Counted from the first letter of the stretch, positions 1 through 7,782 are shown. The stretch: DNA of 64,000 bases from Ureibacillus chungkukjangi (GCF_003217295.1 NZ_QJTJ01000004.1:162513-226512), one strand, 5' to 3'. Made by a program: numbers and translations. Notes: generated by a model not told the origin, from the sequence alone.

Positions 1-245
1 GCCAGAGGGCAGAAATAATGCATCGTGATGCAGTGAGGGATTGGCTAGCAAAAGTGTCAAAAGAGCTAGGATTCAAACTGCATCCCCATTTGTTTCGTCA
101 TACGTTTTGTACAAGGTTGTTAAAGAAGGGGGTAGACCTTACAACCGTAAGCAAGCTTGCAGGACATTCCACAGTGAATATGACGGCAAGGTTCTACATC
201 CAAACGACTAAACAAGAGAAGATAGATGCGGTCAATCTATTATAA
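1..245 (+). CDS. Tyrosine recombinase, C-terminal part (cut by window edge)
   Basis: The open frame runs off the left edge of the window, so only about the last 80 residues are visible. They contain the C-terminal catalytic half of a phage-integrase fold: the HxxR motif in HLFRHTF, the later histidine in LAGHST, and the tyrosine nucleophile in ARFY about nine residues on. This is what a XerC/D- or TnpA/B-like recombinase needs for strand cleavage. It is followed 19 bases later by a tiny ORF with its own strong ribosome site and then a terminator, so it is probably the last full gene of a left-hand operon. Whether it acts with the second recombinase at 4138 is inferred, not shown. Confidence 0.85.
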   Translation, partial: QRAEIMHRDAVRDWLAKVSKELGFKLHPHLFRHTFCTRLLKKGVDLTTVSKLAGHSTVNMTARFYIQTTKQEKIDAVNLL

Positions 246-264
246 GAAATGGAGGAAAAATAAG

Positions 265-357
265 ATGGATACGAAGCAAATTGTTATCATCAAAAAAGTA
301 ATGTGTGCTATTTTAGCAATCGCTTTGGAAGAATTGTCTAAGAAGAATAGAAGGTAA
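265..357 (+). CDS. Small 30-residue ORF after recombinase
   Basis: An ATG follows a GGAGG ribosome site (251-255) at about nine bases and opens a frame of 30 codons. The peptide starts MDTKQIVIIKK, has a short hydrophobic middle (VMCAILAIAL) and a basic tail (KKNRR). It lies between the recombinase stop and an intrinsic terminator, so it would be the last gene of that transcript. The ribosome site and position suggest it is translated; the function is unknown. It could be an accessory to recombination or simply a leaderless remnant. Confidence 0.5.
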   Translation: MDTKQIVIIKKVMCAILAIALEELSKKNRR

Positions 358-384
358 ATAAGGAGCAATTTATTTTCCTGAATG

Positions 385-418
385 AACAAGAATCTATTGT
401 AGGTTCTTGTTTTTTTTT
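385..418 (+). terminator. Intrinsic terminator after recombinase operon
   Basis: An inverted repeat (AACAAGAA with TTCTTGTT) separated by about ten bases is followed by a run of T to 418. It closes the transcript carrying the first recombinase and the 30-codon ORF. Confidence 0.75.
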
Positions 419-420
419 GC

Positions 421-843
421 ATTCCTTTTGAACCCTAGCGAAGAATCAGTAGTGAAAGTAGGGACGCTGTTGATGCTACTGACGCTACTTTAGGTGAGTG
501 TAGGTCTCGGATTATCCTTTTTTTTGGTCATTTCCAAATGTGTCTAAAATGTGACAGTCGGCAACGCTGAGTCCCTTAGTCTAAACGTCTGAAAGATACT
601 AATGGTAGTTGTAGAAAGAAAAAAACTTCAAAATTCGTGAATTGGAAATCAAGAGTTTCCGATGAGAGGGCTTAGCGACTAAGTGTAAACGTCTGAAAAA
701 AATATTTATTTGAAGTGCCTCAAACCATTGGTACATAAGGGTTTTGTCGAATTTACGCACTCTTTTTTGTGTGCTAATATGTCTCTTGCAAGAAAGCCGT
801 TAAAACTACTTCAAAAAAATAGAGCTCATTGGAGGGTCATTAG
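421..843. other. Element intergenic region with repeats
   Basis: No convincing gene is seen here. It contains one copy of the element-wide motif GCTACTGACGCTAC (475-488), a 13-base direct repeat TAAACGTCTGAAA (582-594 and 686-698), and just before the second copy a small hairpin CTTAG/CTAAG (671-683). The last 60 bases lead into the next gene with a GGAGG ribosome site. Because it precedes the replication genes it could hold their promoter or an iteron-type origin; that is inference. A structured RNA between the two direct repeats is also possible. Confidence 0.4.
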
Positions 844-1320
844 ATGCAAAAATATCAATCAAAATTAGTACGTCCTACAAACAAGTATGTCCTAGACGAA
901 GGGGCACTAAAGGGGAAAATCTTTTCAGTGAATGTTAAAGAGTGTCCTAGTATGTATCACGAATCGGGCAAGCGAGATGCCTTAGTTATTAAAATAGAAT
1001 TTATCAACTCGAACGGTGACTTGGTCTATGTGGAATATGCACCAACCATCACATGGTCTGAAAAAGGGAAGTTCATGAAAACACTACATGACCTAGATGT
1101 TGTACCAGCAATGGGAGAAGAACTAGACATCAACACACTGGTTGGTATGAGGGTAACGGCTACTATTGAAAATGTAGAACGTAACAATGTTGTTTACAGC
1201 AATATTGTAAGAATCCAGAAAAGGGAAACTGATATTCAAGCTAAGGTATCTAATGAAGAAGATAGTGAAATGATGAATCAACTGTTTGATGTTGATGAAA
1301 TCGACTTCGATGGCATGTAA
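844..1320 (+). CDS. Unknown 158-aa protein of element replication module
   Basis: The ATG follows GGAGGG at a good distance. The protein is mostly beta-strand in character (VNVKEC, ALVIKIEFINS, LVYVEYAPTI, VGMRVTATIENVE) and has a very acidic tail (EEDSEMMNQLFDVDEIDFDGM region). Beta-rich core plus acidic C-terminus is reminiscent of single-stranded-DNA-binding OB-fold proteins, and the next gene encodes a primase-helicase, so a role as its DNA-binding partner is plausible. I do not recognise the family by sequence, and the OB-fold idea is inference. The next gene begins about 100 bases downstream, after a hairpin and a copy of the element motif. Confidence 0.6.
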   Translation: MQKYQSKLVRPTNKYVLDEGALKGKIFSVNVKECPSMYHESGKRDALVIKIEFINSNGDLVYVEYAPTITWSEKGKFMKTLHDLDVVPAMGEELDINTLVGMRVTATIENVERNNVVYSNIVRIQKRETDIQAKVSNEEDSEMMNQLFDVDEIDFDGM

Positions 1321-1345
1321 TATCCTAGCAAAGCAACAGTACCGG

Positions 1346-1385
1346 CTATAGCGGCAATGGTTGCTATAGTCCCTACTGACGCTAC
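1346..1385. promoter_or_regulatory. Hairpin plus element motif before primase gene
   Basis: CTATAGC (1346-1352) and GCTATAG (1363-1369) form an inverted repeat, followed at once by CTACTGACGCTAC (1373-1385). The same motif occurs in the other gaps of the element (475, 4043), which suggests a protein-binding or operator site rather than a terminator, because no T run follows. Confidence 0.4.
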
Positions 1386-1419
1386 ACGGGACAAAAACAA
1401 AAGAAGGAGACTAACTAGA

Positions 1420-3996
1420 ATGACATTTACAGAAGCAAAAACGACAGAAGAAATGATTATTAAATCTCAATCAATCCTTAACTGTAAAGAGGATGTTAAA
1501 GAAATACGTATCATGCAAAAGTCCAAAGGCACAATCAGTGGTTACTTTAATGATTACCAAAAGCTAGCAAGTGTTGCAGCAGAATTTGATGGGAAGGTTC
1601 CAGCAATCTATTTCACACTAAACCCTGTGAAACCTGATTTGCTTTCAAGAGCGGCAAACCGTATTGTACAACGAGCAAAAAATACGACTGCTGATGCCGA
1701 CATTGAATGCAGACGATGGTTTCCAATTGATTTTGACCCAGTACGTCCGTCTGGTATTTCATCAACGGATGAAGAACATCAAGCTGCCCATACGCTGGCA
1801 AAAGAAGTACAACAATTTTTTACAGATAGAGGTTGGAGTGAACCTGTTGTAGCGGATAGCGGCAATGGTGCACATCTCTTATACCCTATTAACCTACCAA
1901 ACGATGACGAAAGTACCCAGCTTATCAAACAAGCATTAGAAGCATTGGACTTTCTATTTAGTAACGAATCAGTCAATGTCGATAAGAGTGTATTTAATGC
2001 CGCTCGGATTTGGAAGCTTTATGGAACAATGGCTTGCAAAGGTGACCATACAGAAGAACGACCATATCGGTTGTCTCAAATACTAAATTGTCCAGAAGAA
2101 CTGAAAGAAGTGTCGGTGGAACAGCTAAAGTCATTAGCAGATTTATGTCCAAAAATGCCGACCAAGGGGAAATCATCTTTCAAAAAGAGCAACACAGAGG
2201 AAGGATTCAATTTGGAAGAATTCATTGAAGAACATGAACTGGATGTCGCCTTTTCCGCCCCCTGGAAGGATGGAGCAACCAAGTATGTGTTGTCTACTTG
2301 TCCTTGGAATAAATGTCATACGAACAAAAGTGCATTTATTATCCAGTTTGAAAATGGGGGGATTGCGGCAGGTTGCCATCATAATAGCTGTTCGGAGGAA
2401 AACTGGCAAACGCTACGAAAGAAATTTGAGCCAAATTGGAATCCATCATCTAAGGAAGAATCGAAAAAGGAATCACAAGCGGATGTGTTGATTCGAGTGA
2501 GTGAAGAAGCTGAATTCTTTCAGAATGATTTAGGAGAATCCTTTGCAGCGGTAACTATCAGTGGTCATAAAGAAGTATTAAAGGTGAAAAGTAAGAAATT
2601 CAAAATGTGGCTAACGAAGCAATTCTATGATGCTACGAAAAAGGCACCAGGAAGCGATGCGATGAATCAAGCACTTGGTGTCATGGAAATGAAAGCAGCC
2701 TTTGAGGGTGATGAACATAAACTGCAATTACGAGTGACAGAAAAAAATGGTGCATTTTACTATGACTTAGCGAATGAGGATTGGAGTGTTGTAAAGGTGG
2801 AGCCTCGTTCTTGCCAAGTATTGAAAGATGCTCCTATCCTATTTACTCGCAATAAGAATACGAAAGCTCAAGTTATGCCTGATTTTGCTGGTGACTTGAA
2901 GTTATTACTAAATCACATACGAATTAAGAATGAAGATGACCAAATTCTTTATCTTATCTATGTTGTCACATGCCTAATTCCGAGTATTCCGCATGCTGTA
3001 CTTGTATTCAGTGGTGAAAAAGGAGCGTCCAAGTCCACTTCCATGCGATTGACAAGACAAGTAGTTGACCCTGCTGTACAAGATTTATTGACAATGCCTA
3101 ATAGTTTGCAAGACTTGGCACTATCATTGGCTAACAACTATATGCCATCTTTTGATAATTTGGATGGTTTGTCCGCTGAAAAAAGCGACCTCTTATGTAT
3201 TGCTTCTACAGGTGGTGGATTTAGTAAACGAACATTATTTACCGATGATGATGAAACACTACTTGACCTTCGTAGATGTGTTGGATTGACTGGTATCAAT
3301 GTAGTGGTGACAAGAGCGGATTTGATTGACCGTTCCATTATTATTGAATTAGACCGTATTCCAGAAGATGAGCGAAAGGAAGAACGTGATGTGTGGGAAG
3401 CATTTGAAAAGGATAGAGCATCCATAGTAGGTGGAGCTTTGCAAGCTTTAGCAAAAGCAATGGCTATCTATCCAAATGTGCAATTAGACAAACTTCCACG
3501 GATGGCTGATTTCACTCGATGGGGTTATGCGATTGCGGAAGTCTTAGGGTATGGAGGAGAACGATTCTTGCAAGCCTATCGCAAAAATCGTAATCAATCC
3601 AATGAAGAAGCTATTTCTTCTCATCCAGTAGCCGCTACAGTTGTTGCTCTTATGAAGGAAAATCAATCTTGGTCGGGTTCCGTTGCTAGTTTGCTAGGTG
3701 AACTAGAACGTGTAGCCGAACAGGAAAAAATTAATACCAAAGTCAAAACATTCCCGAAAGCCGCTCACATTTTAAGCAGAAGGCTAAAGGAAGTGAAGTC
3801 CAATTTAGAAGATGTAGGGATTACTTTTGTCATTCGCCATGCAGGAGATTCCAAAAAGGTATCCATTCAAAAGTCTGGCGGCAATGTTGTTCCAATTCGC
3901 CCGCAACAAGGCACATTGAAACGGACAGGCACTGATTCAAATGAAGTCAAAGACGATGAACTGTCGGAAGATTATGATGAATTTGCGGGATGGTAA
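1420..3996 (+). CDS. Primase-helicase-like replication protein
   Basis: The chosen ATG has AAGGAGA ten bases before it and gives 858 residues; an upstream in-frame start has no ribosome site. The N-terminal third resembles an archaeo-eukaryotic-type primase, with an acidic FPIDFDP motif and a later SGNGAHLLYP strand. A middle cysteine/histidine cluster (CPWNKCH, then GCHHNSC) looks like a zinc-binding knuckle. The C-terminal half has a P-loop (GEKGASKST) followed by a Walker-B-like SFDNLD and an arginine-containing strand, as in the helicases of phages, plasmids and SaPI-like islands. The protein probably starts replication of the excised element. Domain limits are judged by eye. It ends with an acidic tail. 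Confidence 0.75.
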   Translation: MTFTEAKTTEEMIIKSQSILNCKEDVKEIRIMQKSKGTISGYFNDYQKLASVAAEFDGKVPAIYFTLNPVKPDLLSRAANRIVQRAKNTTADADIECRRWFPIDFDPVRPSGISSTDEEHQAAHTLAKEVQQFFTDRGWSEPVVADSGNGAHLLYPINLPNDDESTQLIKQALEALDFLFSNESVNVDKSVFNAARIWKLYGTMACKGDHTEERPYRLSQILNCPEELKEVSVEQLKSLADLCPKMPTKGKSSFKKSNTEEGFNLEEFIEEHELDVAFSAPWKDGATKYVLSTCPWNKCHTNKSAFIIQFENGGIAAGCHHNSCSEENWQTLRKKFEPNWNPSSKEESKKESQADVLIRVSEEAEFFQNDLGESFAAVTISGHKEVLKVKSKKFKMWLTKQFYDATKKAPGSDAMNQALGVMEMKAAFEGDEHKLQLRVTEKNGAFYYDLANEDWSVVKVEPRSCQVLKDAPILFTRNKNTKAQVMPDFAGDLKLLLNHIRIKNEDDQILYLIYVVTCLIPSIPHAVLVFSGEKGASKSTSMRLTRQVVDPAVQDLLTMPNSLQDLALSLANNYMPSFDNLDGLSAEKSDLLCIASTGGGFSKRTLFTDDDETLLDLRRCVGLTGINVVVTRADLIDRSIIIELDRIPEDERKEERDVWEAFEKDRASIVGGALQALAKAMAIYPNVQLDKLPRMADFTRWGYAIAEVLGYGGERFLQAYRKNRNQSNEEAISSHPVAATVVALMKENQSWSGSVASLLGELERVAEQEKINTKVKTFPKAAHILSRRLKEVKSNLEDVGITFVIRHAGDSKKVSIQKSGGNVVPIRPQQGTLKRTGTDSNEVKDDELSEDYDEFAGW

Positions 3997-4021
3997 TCAT
4001 CCCTTTTGCACCTACAGTAGT

Positions 4022-4074
4022 GTCAGTAGCGAAAGAAGGGTTGCTACTGACGCTTTGTGGGGTAAATTTTACCC
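4022..4074. promoter_or_regulatory. Two adjacent hairpins carrying element motif
   Basis: GTCAGTAGC (4022-4030) and GCTACTGAC (4043-4051) are a perfect 9-bp inverted repeat; the right arm continues as GACGC, giving the element-wide motif. A second perfect repeat, GGGTAAA/TTTACCC, follows at 4060-4074. There is no T run of terminator length, so a protein-binding site is more likely than a terminator. It lies between the primase gene and the recombinase gene. Confidence 0.45.
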
Positions 4075-4137
4075 GAATCAAAACAAGAACCTAAAAATAT
4101 ATTATTACCTTGCAATCATTAGAAGGGAGACATTTAT

Positions 4138-4995
4138 ATGTTATTTATGGAATCAGTTGAGCAGTTTGGAAAATACCAAGCAAACATTGAGCGGAGTCCA
4201 GTTACGATAAAAGCCTATCATGAAGATTTATCACTTCTAAACCGTTACCTAGAAGAGAAATATAACAGTCCAGTTTATTTGGAGGACATTACACAAGAAG
4301 ATGTTGAGGAGTATCTTTATTATCTTAAGAATATTAAGGGGTACCAGCCCATTAGCCGAAAACGTGTGTTAGGAAGCATGCGGTCATTCTTTGGCTATGC
4401 CTACAAAAGCGAATGGTGTGACAAGAATGTTACCGTAAGGCTTGAGCCAATCAAATGCCAGCAAAAAGAGCGGCAGTATCTTTCTGAGGAAGAGGTCAAT
4501 CAATTTGTGCAAGCCATCCAACATGACCTTGCTCGTTTAGTAGCACAAACTCTTTATTATACTGGCATGCGTATTTCGGAATGCCTAAACCTTCATGTAG
4601 AGGATGTCGATTTAGAAGACAATCTGATTCACATTAGGCATGGAAAGGGCAACAAAGACCGCTTTGTACCAATCAATTCGAAATTGAAGGAGTTGCTAGT
4701 GGACTACACGAAGAACTGGAGGGTGAATTCTGACTACTTCTTTGCAACGAGAAACACAGGCACTTTTTCAAAAACTAGGGTGTCCAAGATATTTAGGGAT
4801 ACAAATCAGGCATTGGGATGGAAAAAGGATGTGACTGCACACATTCTTCGTCATTCATTTGCTTCTAAGCTAGTCAAAAATAATGTTCATTTGGTCAAGA
4901 TTTCAAAGCTATTGGGGCACAGTAGCCTAAAAACAACCAGTATCTATGTCCATAGCAACATGGATGATTTGAAAGATGCCGTTAACACGCTGTAA
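4138..4995 (+). CDS. Tyrosine recombinase/integrase, XerC/D-like
   Basis: The 285-residue protein has the full two-domain layout. The N-terminal SAM-like core-binding domain spans about residues 1-85 (YLEEKYNSPVYLEDITQEDV). The catalytic domain contains the arginine in TGMRISE, the lysine in GKGNKDR, HxxR in HILRHSF, the histidine in LGHSS and the tyrosine in TSIYVH near the end. All catalytic positions are present, so it should be active. The start has AAGGGAG ten bases upstream. It is the gene nearest the element's right end except for the DNA-binding protein that follows 16 bases later, so integration and excision at hag is the obvious role. The target is inferred from position. Confidence 0.9.
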   Translation: MLFMESVEQFGKYQANIERSPVTIKAYHEDLSLLNRYLEEKYNSPVYLEDITQEDVEEYLYYLKNIKGYQPISRKRVLGSMRSFFGYAYKSEWCDKNVTVRLEPIKCQQKERQYLSEEEVNQFVQAIQHDLARLVAQTLYYTGMRISECLNLHVEDVDLEDNLIHIRHGKGNKDRFVPINSKLKELLVDYTKNWRVNSDYFFATRNTGTFSKTRVSKIFRDTNQALGWKKDVTAHILRHSFASKLVKNNVHLVKISKLLGHSSLKTTSIYVHSNMDDLKDAVNTL

Positions 4996-5011
4996 AGGGG
5001 GAATGAAAAAA

Positions 5012-5785
5012 ATGGCTAAATCTGAAGCATTGCAACCAATTTATGATGAAAAGGTTAAAGGAATCTTAAAACTACTAGGGGAAGGATTTTCAAGGGAAGA
5101 GGTGGCTGAACAGTATCGCTATTCAACCTATCGTTCAATGGATAGCTATATGAGCCGAAAGAATTTTGTTTGGGACAAGCGAAAAGGGACGTATGTACCT
5201 GCAGATGCTATCAAGGCTTCACTAGAAACAATGACGAATTTTCCATCAGACCGAGTCCGTAGAATTGTAATGGAATTGAACAAGGAAGGAGCGGATTTGA
5301 AGAAGCTTGCATTGAAAGTAGGATTCGAAAATCATTTGGAAATGGCTTCTTATATGAAATCGAAAGGGTTTGAATGGTCACAGGAGGCAGGGAATTATCT
5401 CTCTACTTTCCCGACATTGCCTAATGCAGAGGAAACGGTTGCTACTGTCAGTAATGACGCTTCATTAGAGGGTTCCCTTTCCATTGGAAATGGTGACGTT
5501 GAGCAATTTCTACCTTTACTCGAATGGTTAGCTTCGAACAAGGAGGGCTTACAAAACCTTTTGGGAGCGTCAGTAGCGTCAGGACAAATCCCCCGCTTTA
5601 CCCTTCCTGGTTTATTTGTTACAAAATCGGTTCATATGACGAACGCTCTTGACCAAATGGTTCGAGATTTTAGCAAGGAAAAGAACATCAATCAGCGGGA
5701 AATCTTTGAGGTTGCATTGATTGAGTTCTTTCAGAAATATGGCTATGAGCGAGAAGTTGAGACATTGTTACAACAAAATGCCTAG
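5012..5785 (+). CDS. Putative DNA-binding accessory protein of element
   Basis: The start chosen is the ATG nine bases after AAAGGGGGA; earlier in-frame ATGs are too close to it. The 257-residue protein contains two similar helical blocks (around residues 15-50 and 75-120), each ending in a MxSxMKxKxFxW-like stretch, which look like duplicated helix-turn-helix units. A C-terminal segment (VHMTNALDQMVRDF, then INQREIFEVALIEFF) has the strand-helix-helix pattern of ribbon-helix-helix proteins. It sits directly behind the integrase and before the repeats at the element end, as expected for a TnpC-like or excisionase-like partner. Family membership is not recognised. Confidence 0.6.
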   Translation: MAKSEALQPIYDEKVKGILKLLGEGFSREEVAEQYRYSTYRSMDSYMSRKNFVWDKRKGTYVPADAIKASLETMTNFPSDRVRRIVMELNKEGADLKKLALKVGFENHLEMASYMKSKGFEWSQEAGNYLSTFPTLPNAEETVATVSNDASLEGSLSIGNGDVEQFLPLLEWLASNKEGLQNLLGASVASGQIPRFTLPGLFVTKSVHMTNALDQMVRDFSKEKNINQREIFEVALIEFFQKYGYEREVETLLQQNA

Positions 5786-5793
5786 CCAATGGA

Positions 5794-5924
5794 TTTCTAA
5801 TGGAAGAAATGACAAACAGTTCTAATGGTTTCCTAATGACCTGCTGTTTTTCGTTCTTCCATTTTTTTATGATTTCCTAATGTTTTGGAACGAGTTCTTT
5901 CCATTCTATTTGGTTTTCCTAATG
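5794..5924. repeat. TTTCCTAATG repeats near element right end
   Basis: Three exact copies of TTTCCTAATG (5829-5838, 5873-5882, 5915-5924) and a one-base-shorter copy (5794-5802) lie between the last element gene and hag. They overlap an imperfect inverted repeat whose arms begin GGAAGAA (5802) and end GTTCTTCC (5860). Short direct repeats next to an integrase attachment site are typical arm-type or accessory binding sites, so binding by the recombinase or the protein at 5012 is the likely explanation. A terminator is less likely because no T run follows the inverted repeat. Confidence 0.5.
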
Positions 5925-5984
5925 ATGCAACTTCACTTTCTGCAAATTCTTTGAGTTACATGGGTTTCTTGGTTAGGGAGATTT

Positions 5985-7106
5985 TTGATTTTCGAGGTTA
6001 CTTTTCGTCAGTTATCAAGTGCTTCGGGTGCACAATCTAAATCAATGGAGAAACTAGCTTCAGGTCTTCGTATCAACAAAGCTGGAGACGATGCAGCAGG
6101 TCTTGCAATCTCTGAAAAAATGCGTGGGCAAATCCGTGGATTAGACCAAGCATCTAAAAATGCTCAAGACGGTATCTCTATGATTCAAACAGCTGAAGGT
6201 GCATTAAATGAGACTCATGACATTCTTCAACGTATGCGTGAACTATCTATTCAATCATCAAACGATACTAACACAGACGAAGATAGAGATGCACTAAATA
6301 AAGAATTCACTCAATTAAAAGAAGAAGTTGACCGTATTGCAAATACAACTGAGTTTAACACTCAAACATTATTAAATGGTAATCTAGGCTCTAAAGTAGG
6401 AAAAGCAGCTGAGGACGATATTACCGGAGTTGCAGGTATAGCAAAAGTTACTACATCAGGCGGACTTGATGCTGGAACATATACAATTAGTAAAGTTGAT
6501 GCTGAACCAGATACTGGTGTAGTTGCACATTATACTGCTACTGATGGTGCTGGAAACACTTTGAAATCAACAGAAGATACAGGTAGTGGTAGATTAGTAT
6601 TTACAGTTCAAGATGATGAAGATAATGATACTGGTGTAGTAGGCTTCACTATTGAAACTAATGGCGGATATGAAGCGGCATCAGCAGATGGTAAGAAAGT
6701 AGTAGTCGAAGGTGGAGAAACACAGTTCCAAATTGGTGCGAACCGTAACCAAACAATTGGTCTTTCCATTAACGATATGACTTCTTCAGGTTTACAAATC
6801 AACAACTTGGATATTTCTGGTCGTGATGGGGCACAATCTGCAACAACAGTTTTAGATAGTGCAATTAAATCTGTTTCTGATGAACGTGCAAAATTAGGAG
6901 CGTTACAAAATCGTTTAGACCACACAATCAATAACTTAAATACATCTTCTGAAAACCTAACTGCCGCGGAATCTCGTATCCGTGACGTAGATATGGCGAA
7001 AGAAATGATGGAACAAACTAAGAACTCTATTCTTTCTCAAGCAGCACAAGCAATGTTGGCTCAAGCGAACCAACAACCACAAGGAGTTCTACAACTTCTT
7101 CGTTAA
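5985..7106 (+). CDS. hag: Flagellin lacking its native N-terminus at element junction
   Basis: From the sixth codon before RQLSSAS onward this is a normal flagellin. The N-terminal D0/D1 helices run to about residue 125 (LASGLRINKAGDDAAGLAISEKM), a short variable region follows, and the conserved C-terminal D1/D0 ends AMLAQANQQPQGVLQLLR. The first dozen residues of the family (MRINHNIAALNTY) are replaced by a short sequence encoded by the element. A TTG at 5985 has an AGGGAG (5975-5980) four bases upstream, so a chimeric start (MIFEVTF) could be used, but no sigma-D promoter is visible upstream. Most likely the gene is silenced by insertion and would be restored by precise excision. The product would be the filament subunit outside the cell. 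Confidence 0.85.
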   Translation: MIFEVTFRQLSSASGAQSKSMEKLASGLRINKAGDDAAGLAISEKMRGQIRGLDQASKNAQDGISMIQTAEGALNETHDILQRMRELSIQSSNDTNTDEDRDALNKEFTQLKEEVDRIANTTEFNTQTLLNGNLGSKVGKAAEDDITGVAGIAKVTTSGGLDAGTYTISKVDAEPDTGVVAHYTATDGAGNTLKSTEDTGSGRLVFTVQDDEDNDTGVVGFTIETNGGYEAASADGKKVVVEGGETQFQIGANRNQTIGLSINDMTSSGLQINNLDISGRDGAQSATTVLDSAIKSVSDERAKLGALQNRLDHTINNLNTSSENLTAAESRIRDVDMAKEMMEQTKNSILSQAAQAMLAQANQQPQGVLQLLR

Positions 7107-7122
7107 TTTTAGATTATTTGGA

Positions 7123-7155
7123 AGAGACTCTAGTTTTGCTAGGGTCTCTTTTATT
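7123..7155 (+). terminator. Terminator after hag
   Basis: AGAGACTCTAG and CTAGGGTCTCT form a stem around a five-base loop and are followed by TTTTA. It separates flagellin transcription from the flaG-fliD operon, as in other Bacillales. Confidence 0.85.
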
Positions 7156-7368
7156 ATGATTTAAAAATTAGAAATTTATTAAATTGTAATTTGGAGATTA
7201 ATCTTTTGTAGATTGCTTTATTCTTATACATAATTTCAATGATTCTTAATTGATATTTCACGTCATGGCTACTTAATCACTCTCCTTTTGTTAAAGATGC
7301 TTATATTACATATTCAATCCAAGTAAAAGTCTCTTTAAATAATTATCTTATATACTAATTGATAGGTA

Positions 7369-7393
7369 TAAATTTATAAAACTTATCCGATAT
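7369..7393 (+). promoter_or_regulatory. Candidate sigma-D promoter for flaG-fliD-fliS
   Basis: TAAA (7369-7372) and TCCGATAT (7386-7393) match the flagellar sigma-D pattern TAAA-N15-GCCGATAA except for the first base of the -10 and a spacer about two bases short. It lies 36 bases before flaG. Nothing else is seen in the AT-rich gap 7156-7428. Confidence 0.55.
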
Positions 7394-7428
7394 AAACAAT
7401 AAGATGTTTTTTGTTTGGGAGGAAAAAG

Positions 7429-7782
7429 ATGCGCATTGAAAATCAAAGTCATCCAATGAATAATGTAGCTTCTATGAAATCGGTTGAAACACAAACAGTA
7501 AAACCAGAGAATTATAGGGAAGAAAAAGCGCATAATTCTGAGGTGGAAAACGAGATTTCTACTAATCAAATGAAACAAGCAGTAGATTCGATAAATGAAA
7601 TTTTCGAAATTAATAACAGTGAATTAAAATTCGTTTTTCATGAAGGACTAAAAGAATACTTTGTTCAATTAGTAAATTCAGAAACAGAGGAAGTAGTAAG
7701 GGAGATTCCTTCTAAAAAACTATTAGATGTTTTTTATGAGATGCAAAAGCTTGTGGGAATGATTATTGACGAAAAAATATAA
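7429..7782 (+). CDS. flaG: FlaG flagellar protein
   Basis: The ATG follows GGGAGG closely and gives 117 residues. The first half is polar and low-complexity; the second half carries the FlaG signature (LKFVFHEGLKEYFVQLVNSETEEVVREIPSKKLLDVFYEM). FlaG is a small protein encoded next to the filament cap genes and linked to filament length; its biochemical role is not settled. It sits 21 bases before fliD in the expected order. Confidence 0.85.
   Translation: MRIENQSHPMNNVASMKSVETQTVKPENYREEKAHNSEVENEISTNQMKQAVDSINEIFEINNSELKFVFHEGLKEYFVQLVNSETEEVVREIPSKKLLDVFYEMQKLVGMIIDEKI

Larger units (their letters stand above)
1..6005 (+). mobile_element. Integrated element, right part, inserted in hag
   Basis: The stretch holds two tyrosine recombinases, a replication protein and a DNA-binding protein, and stops abruptly inside a flagellin reading frame. 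From about 6006 the sequence is ordinary Bacillales flagellin (RQLSSASGAQSKS), but the expected start (MRINHNIAALNTY) is absent. I therefore infer that the element integrated near codon 12 of hag and that the missing 5' part lies beyond its left end, outside this window. Tyrosine recombinases that insert by short-core recombination (Tn554-like or ICE/IME-like) could do this. Exact ends, element size and attachment core cannot be fixed without the left junction. Confidence 0.75.

Noticed and set aside
6608..6931. Minus-strand 107-codon frame in hag
   Set aside because: Antisense shadow of the flagellin coding region.
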